The position numbers and the translations under genes were made by a program. A stretch of DNA of 64,000 nt from Seinonella peptonophila (GTDB lineage Bacteria; Bacillota; Bacilli; Thermoactinomycetales; Thermoactinomycetaceae): the NCBI RefSeq assembly GCF_900129355.1, contig NZ_FQVL01000005.1, forward strand, positions 62,001 through 126,000, read 5' to 3'. Below, in pieces: positions 53,794 through 62,472 of the stretch. Numbering within the stretch: position 1 is the stretch's first letter; each line of letters starts with the position of its first letter. The notes beneath the pieces were generated by a model, which saw nothing but the letters and a program-made list of their open reading frames with translations, was not told the DNA's origin and ran no database searches.

Positions 53794-54053
53794 CCGCCAT
53801 TGCTATGTAACTCACTTCGTCCAAAGCCACTTCGTAAATCATCAAATGAATCTTCATCAATAAAAAGACGCTGCTTCACACCATCAATCACAACATAGGA
53901 GTTTTTGTCATATGTTTTTCCACTATCATCACAGTAATTATCGTAATCGTTATCATAACACACCCCTACTTCTTCATCAGGGCTACATCCAGACATTGGA
54001 GCTACAACCAATGCACTGACAAATAATGTGATCAGTTGTTTCGTTTTCTTCAT
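53790..54053 (-). CDS. Small lipoprotein, YgiB-like by context
   Basis: An 87-aa protein with a signal peptide and lipobox-like end (LVVAPMSGC, Cys near 23), followed by an acidic, tyrosine-rich region with two further cysteines (GVCYDNDYDNYCDDSGKTYD). GAGGCG lies about 6 nt before ATG 54053. It is coupled to the ATP-grasp gene as ygiB is to ygiC in enterobacteria. That pairing, not clear sequence similarity, is the reason for the comparison. Confidence 0.65.
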   Translation of the reverse strand: MKKTKQLITLFVSALVVAPMSGCSPDEEVGVCYDNDYDNYCDDSGKTYDKNSYVVIDGVKQRLFIDEDSFDDLRSGFGRSELHSNGG

Positions 54054-54148
54054 TCTCTTCGCCTCACTTTTATCTGTCATATTAACTATAATTGATTTAT
54101 TTTAAAAATACTACATATAAGCAAACGGGTGCATAATCTACCATTGTT

Positions 54149-54526
54149 TTGAAAATTATATTTTCTTATCATGTAGCGGTAAACGAAATATTCTGGATCC
54201 ACTCATGGAGAGTTAGAGACATCTGTTTGAGTAAATCCGGGGATTTTGTATTTCCTAATAATTACGAAAAACATGAAGACCAACAAGTGAAAACATCTTT
54301 AGTGCTTGATGATTTAGATGTAGATTTAACCGATCCTGAGCATCAGTTACATGTACATGCAACTATCATGTACAAAGGGAGAACATTAGTTAATTCTCAA
54401 ACTGAAGTTCCCCCATTCGAAGAACAAAGGGCTGTGATCAAGTTAATAATTTGTGATCACTACACCCTTTTTATCTTGAAGAATAGAAACCATTACCTAT
54501 GTTATGAATCAGCCATTTCTTTTTAG
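54149..54526 (+). pseudogene. Hypothetical gene fragment
   Basis: An open frame of 125 codons starts only at a TTG without a ribosome site. The middle looks like a hydrophilic beta-rich protein (VKTSLVLDDLDVDLTDPEHQ, LHVHATIMYKGRTLVNSQTE). The last 30 codons run through a terminator hairpin at 54427-54475. Both ends therefore look wrong, and I read it as a truncated gene. The family is not recognised. Confidence 0.35.
54427..54478 (+). terminator. Terminator inside the 3' end of the fragment
   Basis: GTGATCA and TGATCAC, extended by AAGGG and CCCTT across small bulges, enclose an AT-rich loop and are followed by TTTTTATC on the plus strand. Confidence 0.6.
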
Positions 54527-54585
54527 AAGCATCCCCGCAAACCATGGTCATAAGCAGATCACATGACTTTGCCCATAAATCTTTA

Positions 54586-55251
54586 CTATTCATCTTGTTT
54601 TCCTGTATTGCGATGTTTGATCCACCAGCCCAGTAAGAGGACGATGGCGACAATGATAATCTGGAAAAAAATAGGATTAGGAAGGTATGCTTTGATCAGC
54701 TTTTCATCTAGCATCATTTTTGCTGCTGTCCAAGCGAGTACGGCAGAGCCAATATAAAGGATAAAGGGGTATCGATCAAGCAATTTAATAAAGAGTGTAC
54801 TTCCCCAGACCACAATGGGTACACTTACAAGCAGACCGATAATAACAAGCCAGTAGTTATTGTGAGCAGCTCCGGCAATGGCTAGTACATTATCTAAGCC
54901 CATTACCGCATCGGCAACAATAATCGTTCGAATGGCAGCCCAAGTCGATTTCCCAGCTTCCACATTATGATCTTTCTCATCGGTCAGCAGCTGAAAAGCA
55001 ATCCATAGTAATAGCAGTCCGCCGATCAACAATAAACCTGGAATGTGTAGTAAATAAACGACAACCAATGTGGCAATAATCCTGAGGATCACAGCTCCAG
55101 CCGTCCCCCAGAAGATCACCTTTTTTTGTTGTTCCGGTGGTAAATTTCTAGCAGCCATACCAATCACAATGGCATTATCGCCTGCTAAGACAAGGTCGAT
55201 GATGATGATAGTGAGTAAACCTGTTAAAAAAGATGTTGTAAAGAGTTCCAT
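54586..55251 (-). CDS. TerC-family membrane protein, probable manganese exporter
   Basis: A 221-aa protein with seven hydrophobic spans. The TerC metal-site signatures are visible: LTIIIIDLVLAGDNAIVIGM near 13-32 and TIIVADAVMGLDNVLAIAGA near 113-132, each with the conserved Asp in a span. A cytoplasmic loop rich in charge (TDEKDHNVEAGK) lies between. In Bacillus the TerC proteins YceF and YkoY export Mn2+ and load secreted enzymes. The yybP-ykoY riboswitch directly upstream strongly supports the manganese role. Confidence 0.92.
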   Translation of the reverse strand: MELFTTSFLTGLLTIIIIDLVLAGDNAIVIGMAARNLPPEQQKKVIFWGTAGAVILRIIATLVVVYLLHIPGLLLIGGLLLLWIAFQLLTDEKDHNVEAGKSTWAAIRTIIVADAVMGLDNVLAIAGAAHNNYWLVIIGLLVSVPIVVWGSTLFIKLLDRYPFILYIGSAVLAWTAAKMMLDEKLIKAYLPNPIFFQIIIVAIVLLLGWWIKHRNTGKQDE

Positions 55252-55312
55252 TTATAGATCCAACCACCTTTCCTTTACCATTTCATTTTGTGTAAAAATA
55301 AATTTCTTTATC

Positions 55313-55450
55313 ATAAAAAAGAGCAAGACCCTTACCTACACGATAAAACATGTAAGTAAAGGTCTTGCTGACAACAAAAATGTTGCCCGAAAAAGCCGGA
55401 GCGTTTGCTCGTAATGACGACTTTATCGTGATAGCTACTCCCCTTTTCAT
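55313..55450 (-). promoter_or_regulatory. yybP-ykoY (manganese) riboswitch with terminator
   Basis: The minus-strand leader begins AAAAGGGGAGTAGC, then has GTCGTCATTACGAGC, the stem CTCCGGCTTTTTCGGGC, and GTCAGCAAGACC, which are the conserved pieces of the yybP-ykoY aptamer. The expression platform is a long terminator: GCAAGACCTTTACTTACATG pairs with CGTGTAGGTAAGGGTCTTGC and is followed by TCTTTTTT (about 55322-55370). The first strand of that hairpin overlaps the aptamer 3' end. Mn2+ binding should therefore prevent termination and switch on the terC gene. Confidence 0.88.
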
Positions 55451-55545
55451 ACAAAGAAGGCTCGTTCTTATTTCATTCTCACTTTATAGTATATATAAAT
55501 CTATGCTGTTTGCTCGCGGCTAAGTTTGAACATCCTCGTAACAAA

Positions 55546-56517
55546 TTAAGCCAATAAAGTAACTAATAATCCATTCTGTGCATGTAAACGGTTTTCAGCT
55601 TGATCAAAAACAACTGATGAGGACCCATCGATCACCTCTTCAGTCACTTCAATTCCGCGGTAAGCAGGTAGACAATGCATAAAGATCGCATCTTGTTTGG
55701 CCTGATTCATCATAGCTACATCGACTTGAAATCCGGCAAATGCTTTGATTCGTGCCTCTTTTTCTTGCTCTTGCCCCATGCTTGCCCATACATCTGTATA
55801 GATAACATCTGCATCTTGTACTGCTTCAATTGGATCATGGCATAAGTGTAACACTGCACCTGTGTGTTTTGCCCACTCTTTTGCTTCATCAACGACTGAA
55901 GCTAGCGGTTCATATCCTGATGGTGTAGCAATCGATAGATCCATTCCTACTGCGGCTGCCCCATGCATCAATGAATGCAATACATTATTTCCATCACCCA
56001 CATAGGCCATTTTCAAACCTTGCCAATTCCCTTTATGTTCATATATGGTTAGCAAATCAGCCAATGTTTGACAGGGATGATATAAGTCAGTTAAACCATT
56101 GATCACGGGTACTTCAGCAGCAGCCGCCAATTGTTCCACAAGTTGATGATTACTAATTCGAATCATAATTCCATCCACATAGCGAGAGATTGTTGCACCA
56201 GTATCTCCAATCGACTCCCCTCTACCAAGCTGTAAATCTTGTTGGTTAAAGGTCATAGCAAATCCACCCAACCAATTCATGCCTGTCTCAAAGGAGATTC
56301 TTGTACGGGTCGATGCTTTATCAAAGATGAGTGCTAAGCCTTTATTAGAAAGGGTAGACTGAAGTGAGCCCTGTTCCTTTTTTTGCTGTTTCAATTCGTA
56401 TGCTTTTAGAACCAATGCCTCAATCTGCTTTGGGGTATAGTCGAATAAGGTGAGGCAATCTTTATTTTTTAAGGAAAGAAGTATTTCTTCATTCGCTAAT
56501 TTCAAGCTTTGCATCAT
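55546..56517 (-). CDS. argF: Ornithine carbamoyltransferase
   Basis: A 323-aa enzyme. The carbamoyl-phosphate loop reads FDKASTRTRISFETGMNWLG near 52-70, then HPCQTLADLLTIYEHKG near 130, and the ornithine/catalytic Cys segment DAIFMHCLPAYRGIEVTEEV near 265. It makes citrulline. ATG 56517 follows GAGGAG at 10 nt and overlaps the argD end by 29 bp; a TTG at 56538 is less likely. It is the last gene of argCJBDF. Confidence 0.95.
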   Translation of the reverse strand: MMQSLKLANEEILLSLKNKDCLTLFDYTPKQIEALVLKAYELKQQKKEQGSLQSTLSNKGLALIFDKASTRTRISFETGMNWLGGFAMTFNQQDLQLGRGESIGDTGATISRYVDGIMIRISNHQLVEQLAAAAEVPVINGLTDLYHPCQTLADLLTIYEHKGNWQGLKMAYVGDGNNVLHSLMHGAAAVGMDLSIATPSGYEPLASVVDEAKEWAKHTGAVLHLCHDPIEAVQDADVIYTDVWASMGQEQEKEARIKAFAGFQVDVAMMNQAKQDAIFMHCLPAYRGIEVTEEVIDGSSSVVFDQAENRLHAQNGLLVTLLA

Positions 56518-57688
56518 TTTCCCCCATCTCCTCTTCAACGGATAGCGTTTGATAGATCAAATCGACAGCTTTTTTTAACTCATCAATCGTTACGATTAAT
56601 GGTGGAAGTAAACGAATCACACGGTCACCGGCAGGTAGTGCAATCAGCCCTTTACACCGCAATGCGCTGATTGCATCCGTTGCTGGGTGGGATAGCTCGA
56701 TGCCAATCATGAATCCTAATCCACGCACTTCTCTAACTATCTGTAAGGGGTGAAGAGACTGTGCTAAATGTGCGAGTAACATCTGTCCTTTTTTCTTCAC
56801 TTGCTCCAAAAACGAGGGTTCTTGTAATAGCTCACAAACACCTTTTGCTACTGCCATCGCTAGTGGATTTCCTCCAAAGGTGGTTCCATGAGAACCGGGT
56901 GAAAACAAATCTTTCAGTTCTGAGGTTGCTAACATCGCTCCAATTGGAAAGCCATTTCCCATACCTTTGGCTAAGGTGATGATATCTGGCTTCACTCCAT
57001 AATGTTGAAAAGCAAACCATTCACCGGTTCGCCCCATACCTGTCTGAACTTCATCAATGATCAATAATATTTGGTTGGCTTGACACCATGCGACTAATTG
57101 ACCAATAAAGGTAGCTGGGACGGGATAGACACCACCTTCTCCTTGAACCAGCTCAAGGCAGACAGCCACAGTTTGCGGACTCTGTACCTTTTCGACTGCG
57201 TAAAGAGATAATTCTGGCGCAATCACAAAGCCTGCCGGGAGTGGTGAAAAACCTTTTTTCACCTTCTCTTGCCCGGTCGCCGTTAATGTAGCAATCGTTC
57301 TTCCATGAAATGAGCGAGAAAACGTGATGACCTCTGGCTCGGTTACTCCTTTTACTTCATGCCCCCATTTTCTTGCTAATTTAAAAGCGGCTTCATTTGC
57401 TTCAGCCCCACTGTTACAGAAAAAAACAGCATCCAATTGACTCGCTTGGGTTAACAGGTTTGCCACTTCTTCTTGAGCAGGTTGAGTAAAAAGGTTTGAA
57501 GTATGCCAAAGTGATGCTGCCTGTTGTTGCAGGGATTGCACCAACTTGGGATGAGCATGACCAAGGTTTGTAACACCAATCCCTGATCCGAAATCAAGAT
57601 ACTTCTTTCCTGATTGATCATAAAGGTAACTGCCACGACCTTTTACAAATGTAAGGGAGTCACGTTGATAATTAGGAAATAATGACAT
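56489..57688 (-). CDS. argD: Acetylornithine aminotransferase
   Basis: A 399-aa class III PLP aminotransferase. SGSGIGVTNLGHAHP-like LDFGSGIGVTNLGHAHPKLV near 38, FCNSGAEANEAAFKLARKWG near 100, DEVQTGMGRTGEWFAFQHYG near 222, and the PLP lysine in ITLAKGMGNGFPIGAML near 250. It transfers an amino group from glutamate to N-acetylglutamate semialdehyde. AAAGGAG 11 nt upstream gives ATG 57688; the frame is open to 57760 inside argB. Confidence 0.95.
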   Translation of the reverse strand: MSLFPNYQRDSLTFVKGRGSYLYDQSGKKYLDFGSGIGVTNLGHAHPKLVQSLQQQAASLWHTSNLFTQPAQEEVANLLTQASQLDAVFFCNSGAEANEAAFKLARKWGHEVKGVTEPEVITFSRSFHGRTIATLTATGQEKVKKGFSPLPAGFVIAPELSLYAVEKVQSPQTVAVCLELVQGEGGVYPVPATFIGQLVAWCQANQILLIIDEVQTGMGRTGEWFAFQHYGVKPDIITLAKGMGNGFPIGAMLATSELKDLFSPGSHGTTFGGNPLAMAVAKGVCELLQEPSFLEQVKKKGQMLLAHLAQSLHPLQIVREVRGLGFMIGIELSHPATDAISALRCKGLIALPAGDRVIRLLPPLIVTIDELKKAVDLIYQTLSVEEEMGENDAKLEISE

Positions 57689-58454
57689 GATTGCCAGCTC
57701 CTTTACTAAGTAATCGTGTTCCCGTCCCTTGGCTTGTAAGTGGATGTTTTTTATGACCACTTAATATAACGACTTCACTGATTGCTCCTTGCAATGCAGT
57801 TGTCCCTGCTTGCACCTTTGGGATCATGCCTCCTGTAATCTCTCCCGTTTGTATATAGTGATCAATTTGCTGGGTAGTGAGTTGATCCATTTTTTCTCCC
57901 TGAATGATCACCCCCGGAACATCACTTACCATGACTAGCTTCTCTGCTCCTACCGCATCGGCAATTGCTGACGCAGCTTCATCTGCATTAATATTGTAGG
58001 CTTGCCCATTGTGATCTAAGCCCAACGGGGCAATAACTGGAATCCATTTCGCTGCTAGGAGTGTTATAAGAACCTCTGTATGAACATCTACAACCTCTCC
58101 TACAAAACCAAAGCGCGGATCTTTTGGCTGTGCCTTTAATAATTGCAGATCGATTCCACTGATTCCAATCGCTGATATCTCCTCAGCTATAAAGCGTGAG
58201 ACAAGCTGTTTATTGACATCACCAGCTAACGATTGAATCACATGTTGCAAGTTCCGCTGGTCAGTATATCGTCGCCCATTGATAAAACGAGTTTGGATGC
58301 CTAATTTATTCAAATGTTCGGATATCATTGGACCACCACCATGAACAATGATGGGATAAAAACCTTCTTGCAATAACTGTTGACAGTCATGAAAGAATGT
58401 GGAGTCCAAATGTTCAAGTATACTGCCACCTAATTTGATCACAATCGTTTTCAC
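57672..58454 (-). CDS. argB: Acetylglutamate kinase
   Basis: A 260-aa amino-acid kinase: KTIVIKLGGSILEHLDSTF at the start, PIIVHGGGPMISEHLNKLGI near 43, and NINADEAASAIADAVGAEKL near 170 with the metal/phosphate site. GGGGAG precedes GTG 58454, which gives the usual length. It phosphorylates N-acetylglutamate; whether it is arginine-inhibited is not clear, as the N-terminal helix of the inhibited type is absent. Confidence 0.95.
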   Translation of the reverse strand: MKTIVIKLGGSILEHLDSTFFHDCQQLLQEGFYPIIVHGGGPMISEHLNKLGIQTRFINGRRYTDQRNLQHVIQSLAGDVNKQLVSRFIAEEISAIGISGIDLQLLKAQPKDPRFGFVGEVVDVHTEVLITLLAAKWIPVIAPLGLDHNGQAYNINADEAASAIADAVGAEKLVMVSDVPGVIIQGEKMDQLTTQQIDHYIQTGEITGGMIPKVQAGTTALQGAISEVVILSGHKKHPLTSQGTGTRLLSKGAGNHVIIS

Positions 58455-58464
58455 GGTTCTCCCC

Positions 58465-59676
58465 CTACGTTCGATAACTTGCATTGATCTTGACATATTC
58501 ATAAGTAAGGTCACATCCCCATGCTATGGCGAATTCCTCACCTTGTTGTAAATCAATGTCAATGACAACTGGTGATTGTTGCAAAGCATTTGAAACGTCT
58601 ATTTCAGAAAAAGGAACAGGCAATCCATTTTGAATCAGTGGAATATTTCCGATCTGTAAAGAAACCCTCTCTGGGTCCACATTGGTTGCACCATAACCTA
58701 CAGCGCAGACGACACGTCCCCAGTTCGCATCACCACCAAAGATCGCTGTTTTCACCAGATTTGAACCCACAACCGCCTTTGCGACCGACCGGGCAATATC
58801 TACTGTTGGTGCTCCGTTTACCTTTGTTTCGATCAAGCGCGTTGCTCCCTCTCCATCCTGAGCAATCTGCTTTGCAAGTTCTTGACACACATATTCAAAT
58901 GCATGCTTAAATACATACCACTCATCATGATGACGATGAAGGGGCTGATGTCCAGCTAATCCATTTGCCATCGCAATTACCATATCATTTGTACTACAAT
59001 CTCCATCAACAGTAATCATATTAAAGCTCTGATCTGTTGCTTGCCGGAGTAATAACTCCAATAAATCGCTTGAGATTTGGGCATCTGTTGTGATGAAAGC
59101 GAGCATTGTCGCCATATTTGGGTGGATCATCCCTGAGCCTTTCGCTACACCTGAAATGGTTACCTGTTTTCCTTCAATCTCCATCTTTACTTGAACCGTT
59201 TTTGTTCGCGTATCAGTTGTTAGGATCGCTTGGGCAAATTTATTCGCATCAGATGCGCTTTTGTTCAAAGACGTTAGTCCATTTCCCATCTTTTCCATGG
59301 GCAAATATTCTCCGATCACACCTGTTGAGGCAACTGCTACATAGGGTGAGGGAATACTCCAAAGCTCAGCAAATTGGGAACGAACTTGATATGCGTCCTC
59401 TAGACCTCGGTTCCCCGTACATGCATTGGCGATCCCACTGTTTACGACAATAGCTTGCAGACGCCCTTCTTTGGACAAACTGTCCTGTGTCACGATTAAA
59501 GGTGCAGCTTGAAAGGCATTCGTCGTATAAACAGCCGCTGCATGGGCTGTTTGTTCAGAGAAAATAAATCCTAGATCAAGTTTGCCTTTTTTGCGAATGC
59601 CTGCATGAACACCGCCTGCATAATAACCCTTTGGCGCTGTGATCGAAGCTGCTTCGACCACTTGAAAGAGACTCAT
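58465..59676 (-). CDS. argJ: Bifunctional ornithine acetyltransferase / N-acetylglutamate synthase
   Basis: A 403-aa self-cleaving protein. The processing site and nucleophile Thr lie in KGSGMIHPNMATMLAFITTD near 185-200 (cleavage before the Thr of MATML). The N-terminal block KGYYAGGVHAGIRKKGKLDL and the C-terminal GGDANWGRVVCAVGYGATNV are typical. It recycles acetyl groups from acetylornithine to glutamate, so no argE is needed. ATG follows AGGAGGT. Confidence 0.96.
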   Translation of the reverse strand: MSLFQVVEAASITAPKGYYAGGVHAGIRKKGKLDLGFIFSEQTAHAAAVYTTNAFQAAPLIVTQDSLSKEGRLQAIVVNSGIANACTGNRGLEDAYQVRSQFAELWSIPSPYVAVASTGVIGEYLPMEKMGNGLTSLNKSASDANKFAQAILTTDTRTKTVQVKMEIEGKQVTISGVAKGSGMIHPNMATMLAFITTDAQISSDLLELLLRQATDQSFNMITVDGDCSTNDMVIAMANGLAGHQPLHRHHDEWYVFKHAFEYVCQELAKQIAQDGEGATRLIETKVNGAPTVDIARSVAKAVVGSNLVKTAIFGGDANWGRVVCAVGYGATNVDPERVSLQIGNIPLIQNGLPVPFSEIDVSNALQQSPVVIDIDLQQGEEFAIAWGCDLTYEYVKINASYRT

Positions 59677-59704
59677 TTGATCCTACCTCCTAAATCTATA
59701 TCGG

Positions 59705-60733
59705 TTAGGGAGAAAGCGGAGAAAAGAGAAGACCGCTCTCCTGTGGATACCCAAAACGAAGATTAGCATTCTGAATCGCTTGCCCTGCTGCACCTTTTAC
59801 AAGATTATCGATTGCAGCAATGATGATGAGTTGATTTGTACGCTGATCAAAAGACCATCCAATATCACAAAAGTTACTTCCTTGAACATGTTTACTTTGG
59901 GGAAAACCATTTGGAAATAATCGGATAAATGGACTCTTCTCATAATAGGTTTGGTAAACTTCATTGAAATCAAATGCTTGATACTCAGGTCGCACATGCG
60001 CATAGATCGTCACAATCATTCCTCGAGTCATCGGGACTAGATGTGGAGTAAAAGTAATCAACACTTCAGGCTGCCCCGAAAATAACTTGGCATAACGCTC
60101 CATTTCAGGGATATGTTGATGACCCACTACGCGGTAGGGGCGAATATTTTCATTTAACTCACTAAAAATAAATGTTGCATCAGCTGTACGCCCAGCACCG
60201 CTCACACCAGTCTTTCCATCGATGACTAGCCGGGGTTCGATCAGTTGATGTTTTAACAATGGAAGAATCGCTAACAAACTAGCAGTTGCAAAACAGCCTG
60301 GATTTGCAATCAATGAAGCATCAAGTATGGTATCGTCAACCCATTCAGTTAATCCATAGATCGATTTTTTTTGCCATTGAGGGGGGGCAGGTTCTCGTTG
60401 ATACCATTGACGATATTCATCGCCTGGCAAGCGAAAATCGCCAGATAAGTCAATCACCACACAACCCTTTTCTATAAATGATGGCGCCAACTGACTACTA
60501 ACTCCATGAGGAGTAGCAAAGAAAATGAGTTCATCCCCTTGAACGAGTTGATCAATCTCTAGTGCCTCCAAACGGCTCTTCATATGTGTTAGATGAGGAT
60601 ATATTTTTGCAATCGCTTCTCCAGATTGACTGGTTGAGACACATGATAAGGCATCAATCTGGGGGTGAGATTGTAATAATCGAATAAGTTCTAAACCACC
60701 GTAACCAGTCGCACCAATGATTACCGCCTTCAC
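59705..60733 (-). CDS. argC: N-acetyl-gamma-glutamyl-phosphate reductase
   Basis: A 342-aa reductase. NADP-binding start KAVIIGATGYGGLELIRLLQ, catalytic Cys in LIANPGCFATASLLAILPLL near 145, and HQHIPEMERYAKLFSGQPEV near 205 with the catalytic His. GAGGTGG gives GTG 60733 as start. It is the first gene of argCJBDF and lies directly behind two ARG boxes. Confidence 0.95.
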   Translation of the reverse strand: MKAVIIGATGYGGLELIRLLQSHPQIDALSCVSTSQSGEAIAKIYPHLTHMKSRLEALEIDQLVQGDELIFFATPHGVSSQLAPSFIEKGCVVIDLSGDFRLPGDEYRQWYQREPAPPQWQKKSIYGLTEWVDDTILDASLIANPGCFATASLLAILPLLKHQLIEPRLVIDGKTGVSGAGRTADATFIFSELNENIRPYRVVGHQHIPEMERYAKLFSGQPEVLITFTPHLVPMTRGMIVTIYAHVRPEYQAFDFNEVYQTYYEKSPFIRLFPNGFPQSKHVQGSNFCDIGWSFDQRTNQLIIIAAIDNLVKGAAGQAIQNANLRFGYPQESGLLFSPLSP

Positions 60734-60757
60734 TCCATCCACCTCTTAAACAACTTT

Positions 60758-60796
60758 TATTGTATAATTATACATACTTAATTATATTTATGCAAT
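60758..60796 (-). promoter_or_regulatory. ARG boxes and promoter region of argCJBDF
   Basis: TGTATAATTATACA (60761-60774) is a perfect palindrome and fits the ArgR/AhrC operator. A weaker second box, TTAATTATATTTATGCAAT (60778-60796), lies one helical turn or two away, as hexameric ArgR prefers. Repression by arginine is expected. Confidence 0.78.
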
Positions 60797-60932
60797 AAAA
60801 TCGTAAAAAAACACTTTTATTTTCTGGCAAAAATTTAATGGACAAGTGATATTATTCGAAATAAATTATAGTTTTAAATAGAAATATACTAGGAAATAAT
60901 TAATGTAGATAAAAAGATAGGGAGGATATGAA

Positions 60933-60980
60933 ATGAAAAGCGAAGAGGTTTATGAGTTTACAGTAACAAGAACTAAATAA
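60933..60980 (+). CDS. 15-aa micro-ORF
   Basis: GGGAGGAT lies about 6 nt before ATG 60933; the frame has 15 codons (MKSEEVYEFTVTRTK) and ends in TAA at 60978-60980. A terminator follows after 17 nt, so ribosome site, ORF and terminator form a complete tiny transcription unit divergent from argC. It may be a real micropeptide gene or the translated part of a small RNA. Confidence 0.45.
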   Translation: MKSEEVYEFTVTRTK

Positions 60981-60997
60981 ATTCGCCTCATCTACAA

Positions 60998-61025
60998 ACG
61001 TGCAGATACACTGTGCGTTTTTTAG
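60998..61025 (+). terminator. Terminator of the micro-ORF unit
   Basis: ACGTGCAG and CTGTGCGT form an 8-bp stem including two G-T pairs, with a 5-nt loop, followed by TTTTTAG. Confidence 0.6.
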
Positions 61026-61028
61026 TTG

Positions 61029-61057
61029 CAAAAAAAGACGAATGTTAATCATTCGTC
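61029..61057 (-). terminator. Terminator of the cytochrome c gene
   Basis: On the minus strand, GACGAATG and CATTCGTC form a perfect 8-bp stem with a 5-nt loop, followed by TTTTTTTGC. Confidence 0.9.
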
Positions 61058-61064
61058 ATAGTCA

Positions 61065-61403
61065 CTACTTTTTCTGAGCAAGCCAATCAGCTAATTTATC
61101 TCGCGCCTGGTCACTAATTTGTGGCTGACTTGGCATACTATTTTTACCATTTTTTATAATATCGGCAATCTGCTCTTTCTTGAGCTTGCTCCCGATCTTT
61201 TGCAAATTGGGACCCATGCCACCCTCTAACGTCATTCCATGACAGCTTGAACAATTATTTGAAAAGATTTGATCTGGTGCTTGGGAAACTTCTTGTGTGG
61301 TTTCAGTCTTTTGGCTCTGTTGATTTGTCTGGCTTTGGCAACCTGCTATGACAATAATTAGAGCTGTGACAGTTAACAAATGAATGATTGACTTCTTGAT
61401 CAT
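61065..61403 (-). CDS. Cytochrome c551/c550-type lipoprotein
   Basis: A 112-aa protein. The signal peptide ends in a lipobox-like VIAGC (Cys near 22). A Gln/Thr-rich spacer follows, then the haem c domain with CSSCH near 51-55 and the axial Met in NGKNSMPSQPQISDQ near 89. It is a small membrane-anchored electron carrier like B. subtilis CccB, probably serving cytochrome c oxidase. GGAGG at 8 nt gives ATG 61403. Confidence 0.9.
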   Translation of the reverse strand: MIKKSIIHLLTVTALIIVIAGCQSQTNQQSQKTETTQEVSQAPDQIFSNNCSSCHGMTLEGGMGPNLQKIGSKLKKEQIADIIKNGKNSMPSQPQISDQARDKLADWLAQKK

Positions 61404-61419
61404 AACCTTCTCCTCCATG

Positions 61420-62400
61420 CTAAAACGTCTTCTTGCGTCTAGTTGTCATACGTCGGGAGTAACTTCCTTGTTCTTGTTGTTGATTAGTAGTGGATCGTTT
61501 TGGACGAGATGTAGTGCTTGATCGTTGGAATGGAGCCGTTTGACCGCTTTGGAATGGATTTTCTTCCTGTTCCTGCGTTGCATAAGATGATGTCTGCATA
61601 GGACGACGGCGAGCTGAGTTATAATTAGGACGTGACTGTTGTGGTTGTGTTTCTCCATTCGCTTCTTCACTAGATAAAACGCTTTGCTTAAACTTCCGTC
61701 GTGCGGTTGCTCCATCAGACGAATTTACATTTGATCTAGCAGCATCATTTGCTTCCTCGGTTTGATTTTTTGGTTTAGGACGTGATGTTTGACTTGGAAA
61801 ACCTGCAAATTTTTTGGATGCTTCGATAGCTGCCTTTTCTTCTTGTTGCGCACCTGCTGACGGCTTTAACCCTTTTTTAAAACGTTCTAATGGTTCTTGC
61901 TCAGTTTGCCGCTTATTGGACCGCTTACGAGTATCTTGTCGTGGCGGATATGATGTAGAAGCAGCCGCAGCAGCTTGTTCATGTAAGGTACTATCCTCTA
62001 GGATGGAAGATTGAAAACGTGGTCGTTTGCCCATCCCGCTCTCCTCGGATTGTTGAGTTTCATGAGTAGACTCTTTTAATGTACTCATCCGTGTAGTTTG
62101 AACGAATTCTCGATCCTCTTCATCAAATACTTTTTCGCCTTTTTTGGGTCGTTGACGATCTGCATATTTTTTATTGAGTTCCTTATTACGACGCTCTCGC
62201 TCGATCGTAGATCGACGTACCTTTTCAACTGGGATCTTTTCCAATTGTTCACCGGAAAGATGACCCTCTGGAAACATATTTTCCAGTTCCTCTACTTCGC
62301 GTTTTCGCTTCTTTTCGATCACCATCCATATGACAATGATTAGAGCGATTACAACGACAGCCCCTCCTCCTAAAACTTTTGGATCCCATAAGATGTCCAT
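61420..62400 (-). CDS. Membrane-anchored low-complexity protein
   Basis: A 326-aa protein. One span at about 10-28 (LGGGAVVVIALIIVIWMVIE) is followed by a charged coiled-coil-like region (about 30-95) and a long disordered tail rich in Gln, Ser, Arg, Thr and Pro, ending RRMTTRRKKTF. No enzymatic domain is seen. The basic C-terminus could bind wall polymers or nucleic acid. ATG 62400 has only GTGAGG 13 nt upstream; GTG 62418 is an alternative. It lies 16 nt before the cytochrome c gene. Function not recognised. Confidence 0.7.
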   Translation of the reverse strand: MDILWDPKVLGGGAVVVIALIIVIWMVIEKKRKREVEELENMFPEGHLSGEQLEKIPVEKVRRSTIERERRNKELNKKYADRQRPKKGEKVFDEEDREFVQTTRMSTLKESTHETQQSEESGMGKRPRFQSSILEDSTLHEQAAAAASTSYPPRQDTRKRSNKRQTEQEPLERFKKGLKPSAGAQQEEKAAIEASKKFAGFPSQTSRPKPKNQTEEANDAARSNVNSSDGATARRKFKQSVLSSEEANGETQPQQSRPNYNSARRRPMQTSSYATQEQEENPFQSGQTAPFQRSSTTSRPKRSTTNQQQEQGSYSRRMTTRRKKTF

Positions 62401-62472
62401 CTTATTTCTTAGCCTCACTTTCTTAGCTTACCATTTCAAAACATCAGCCGATGCTGATGCTTGCTTACCTAT

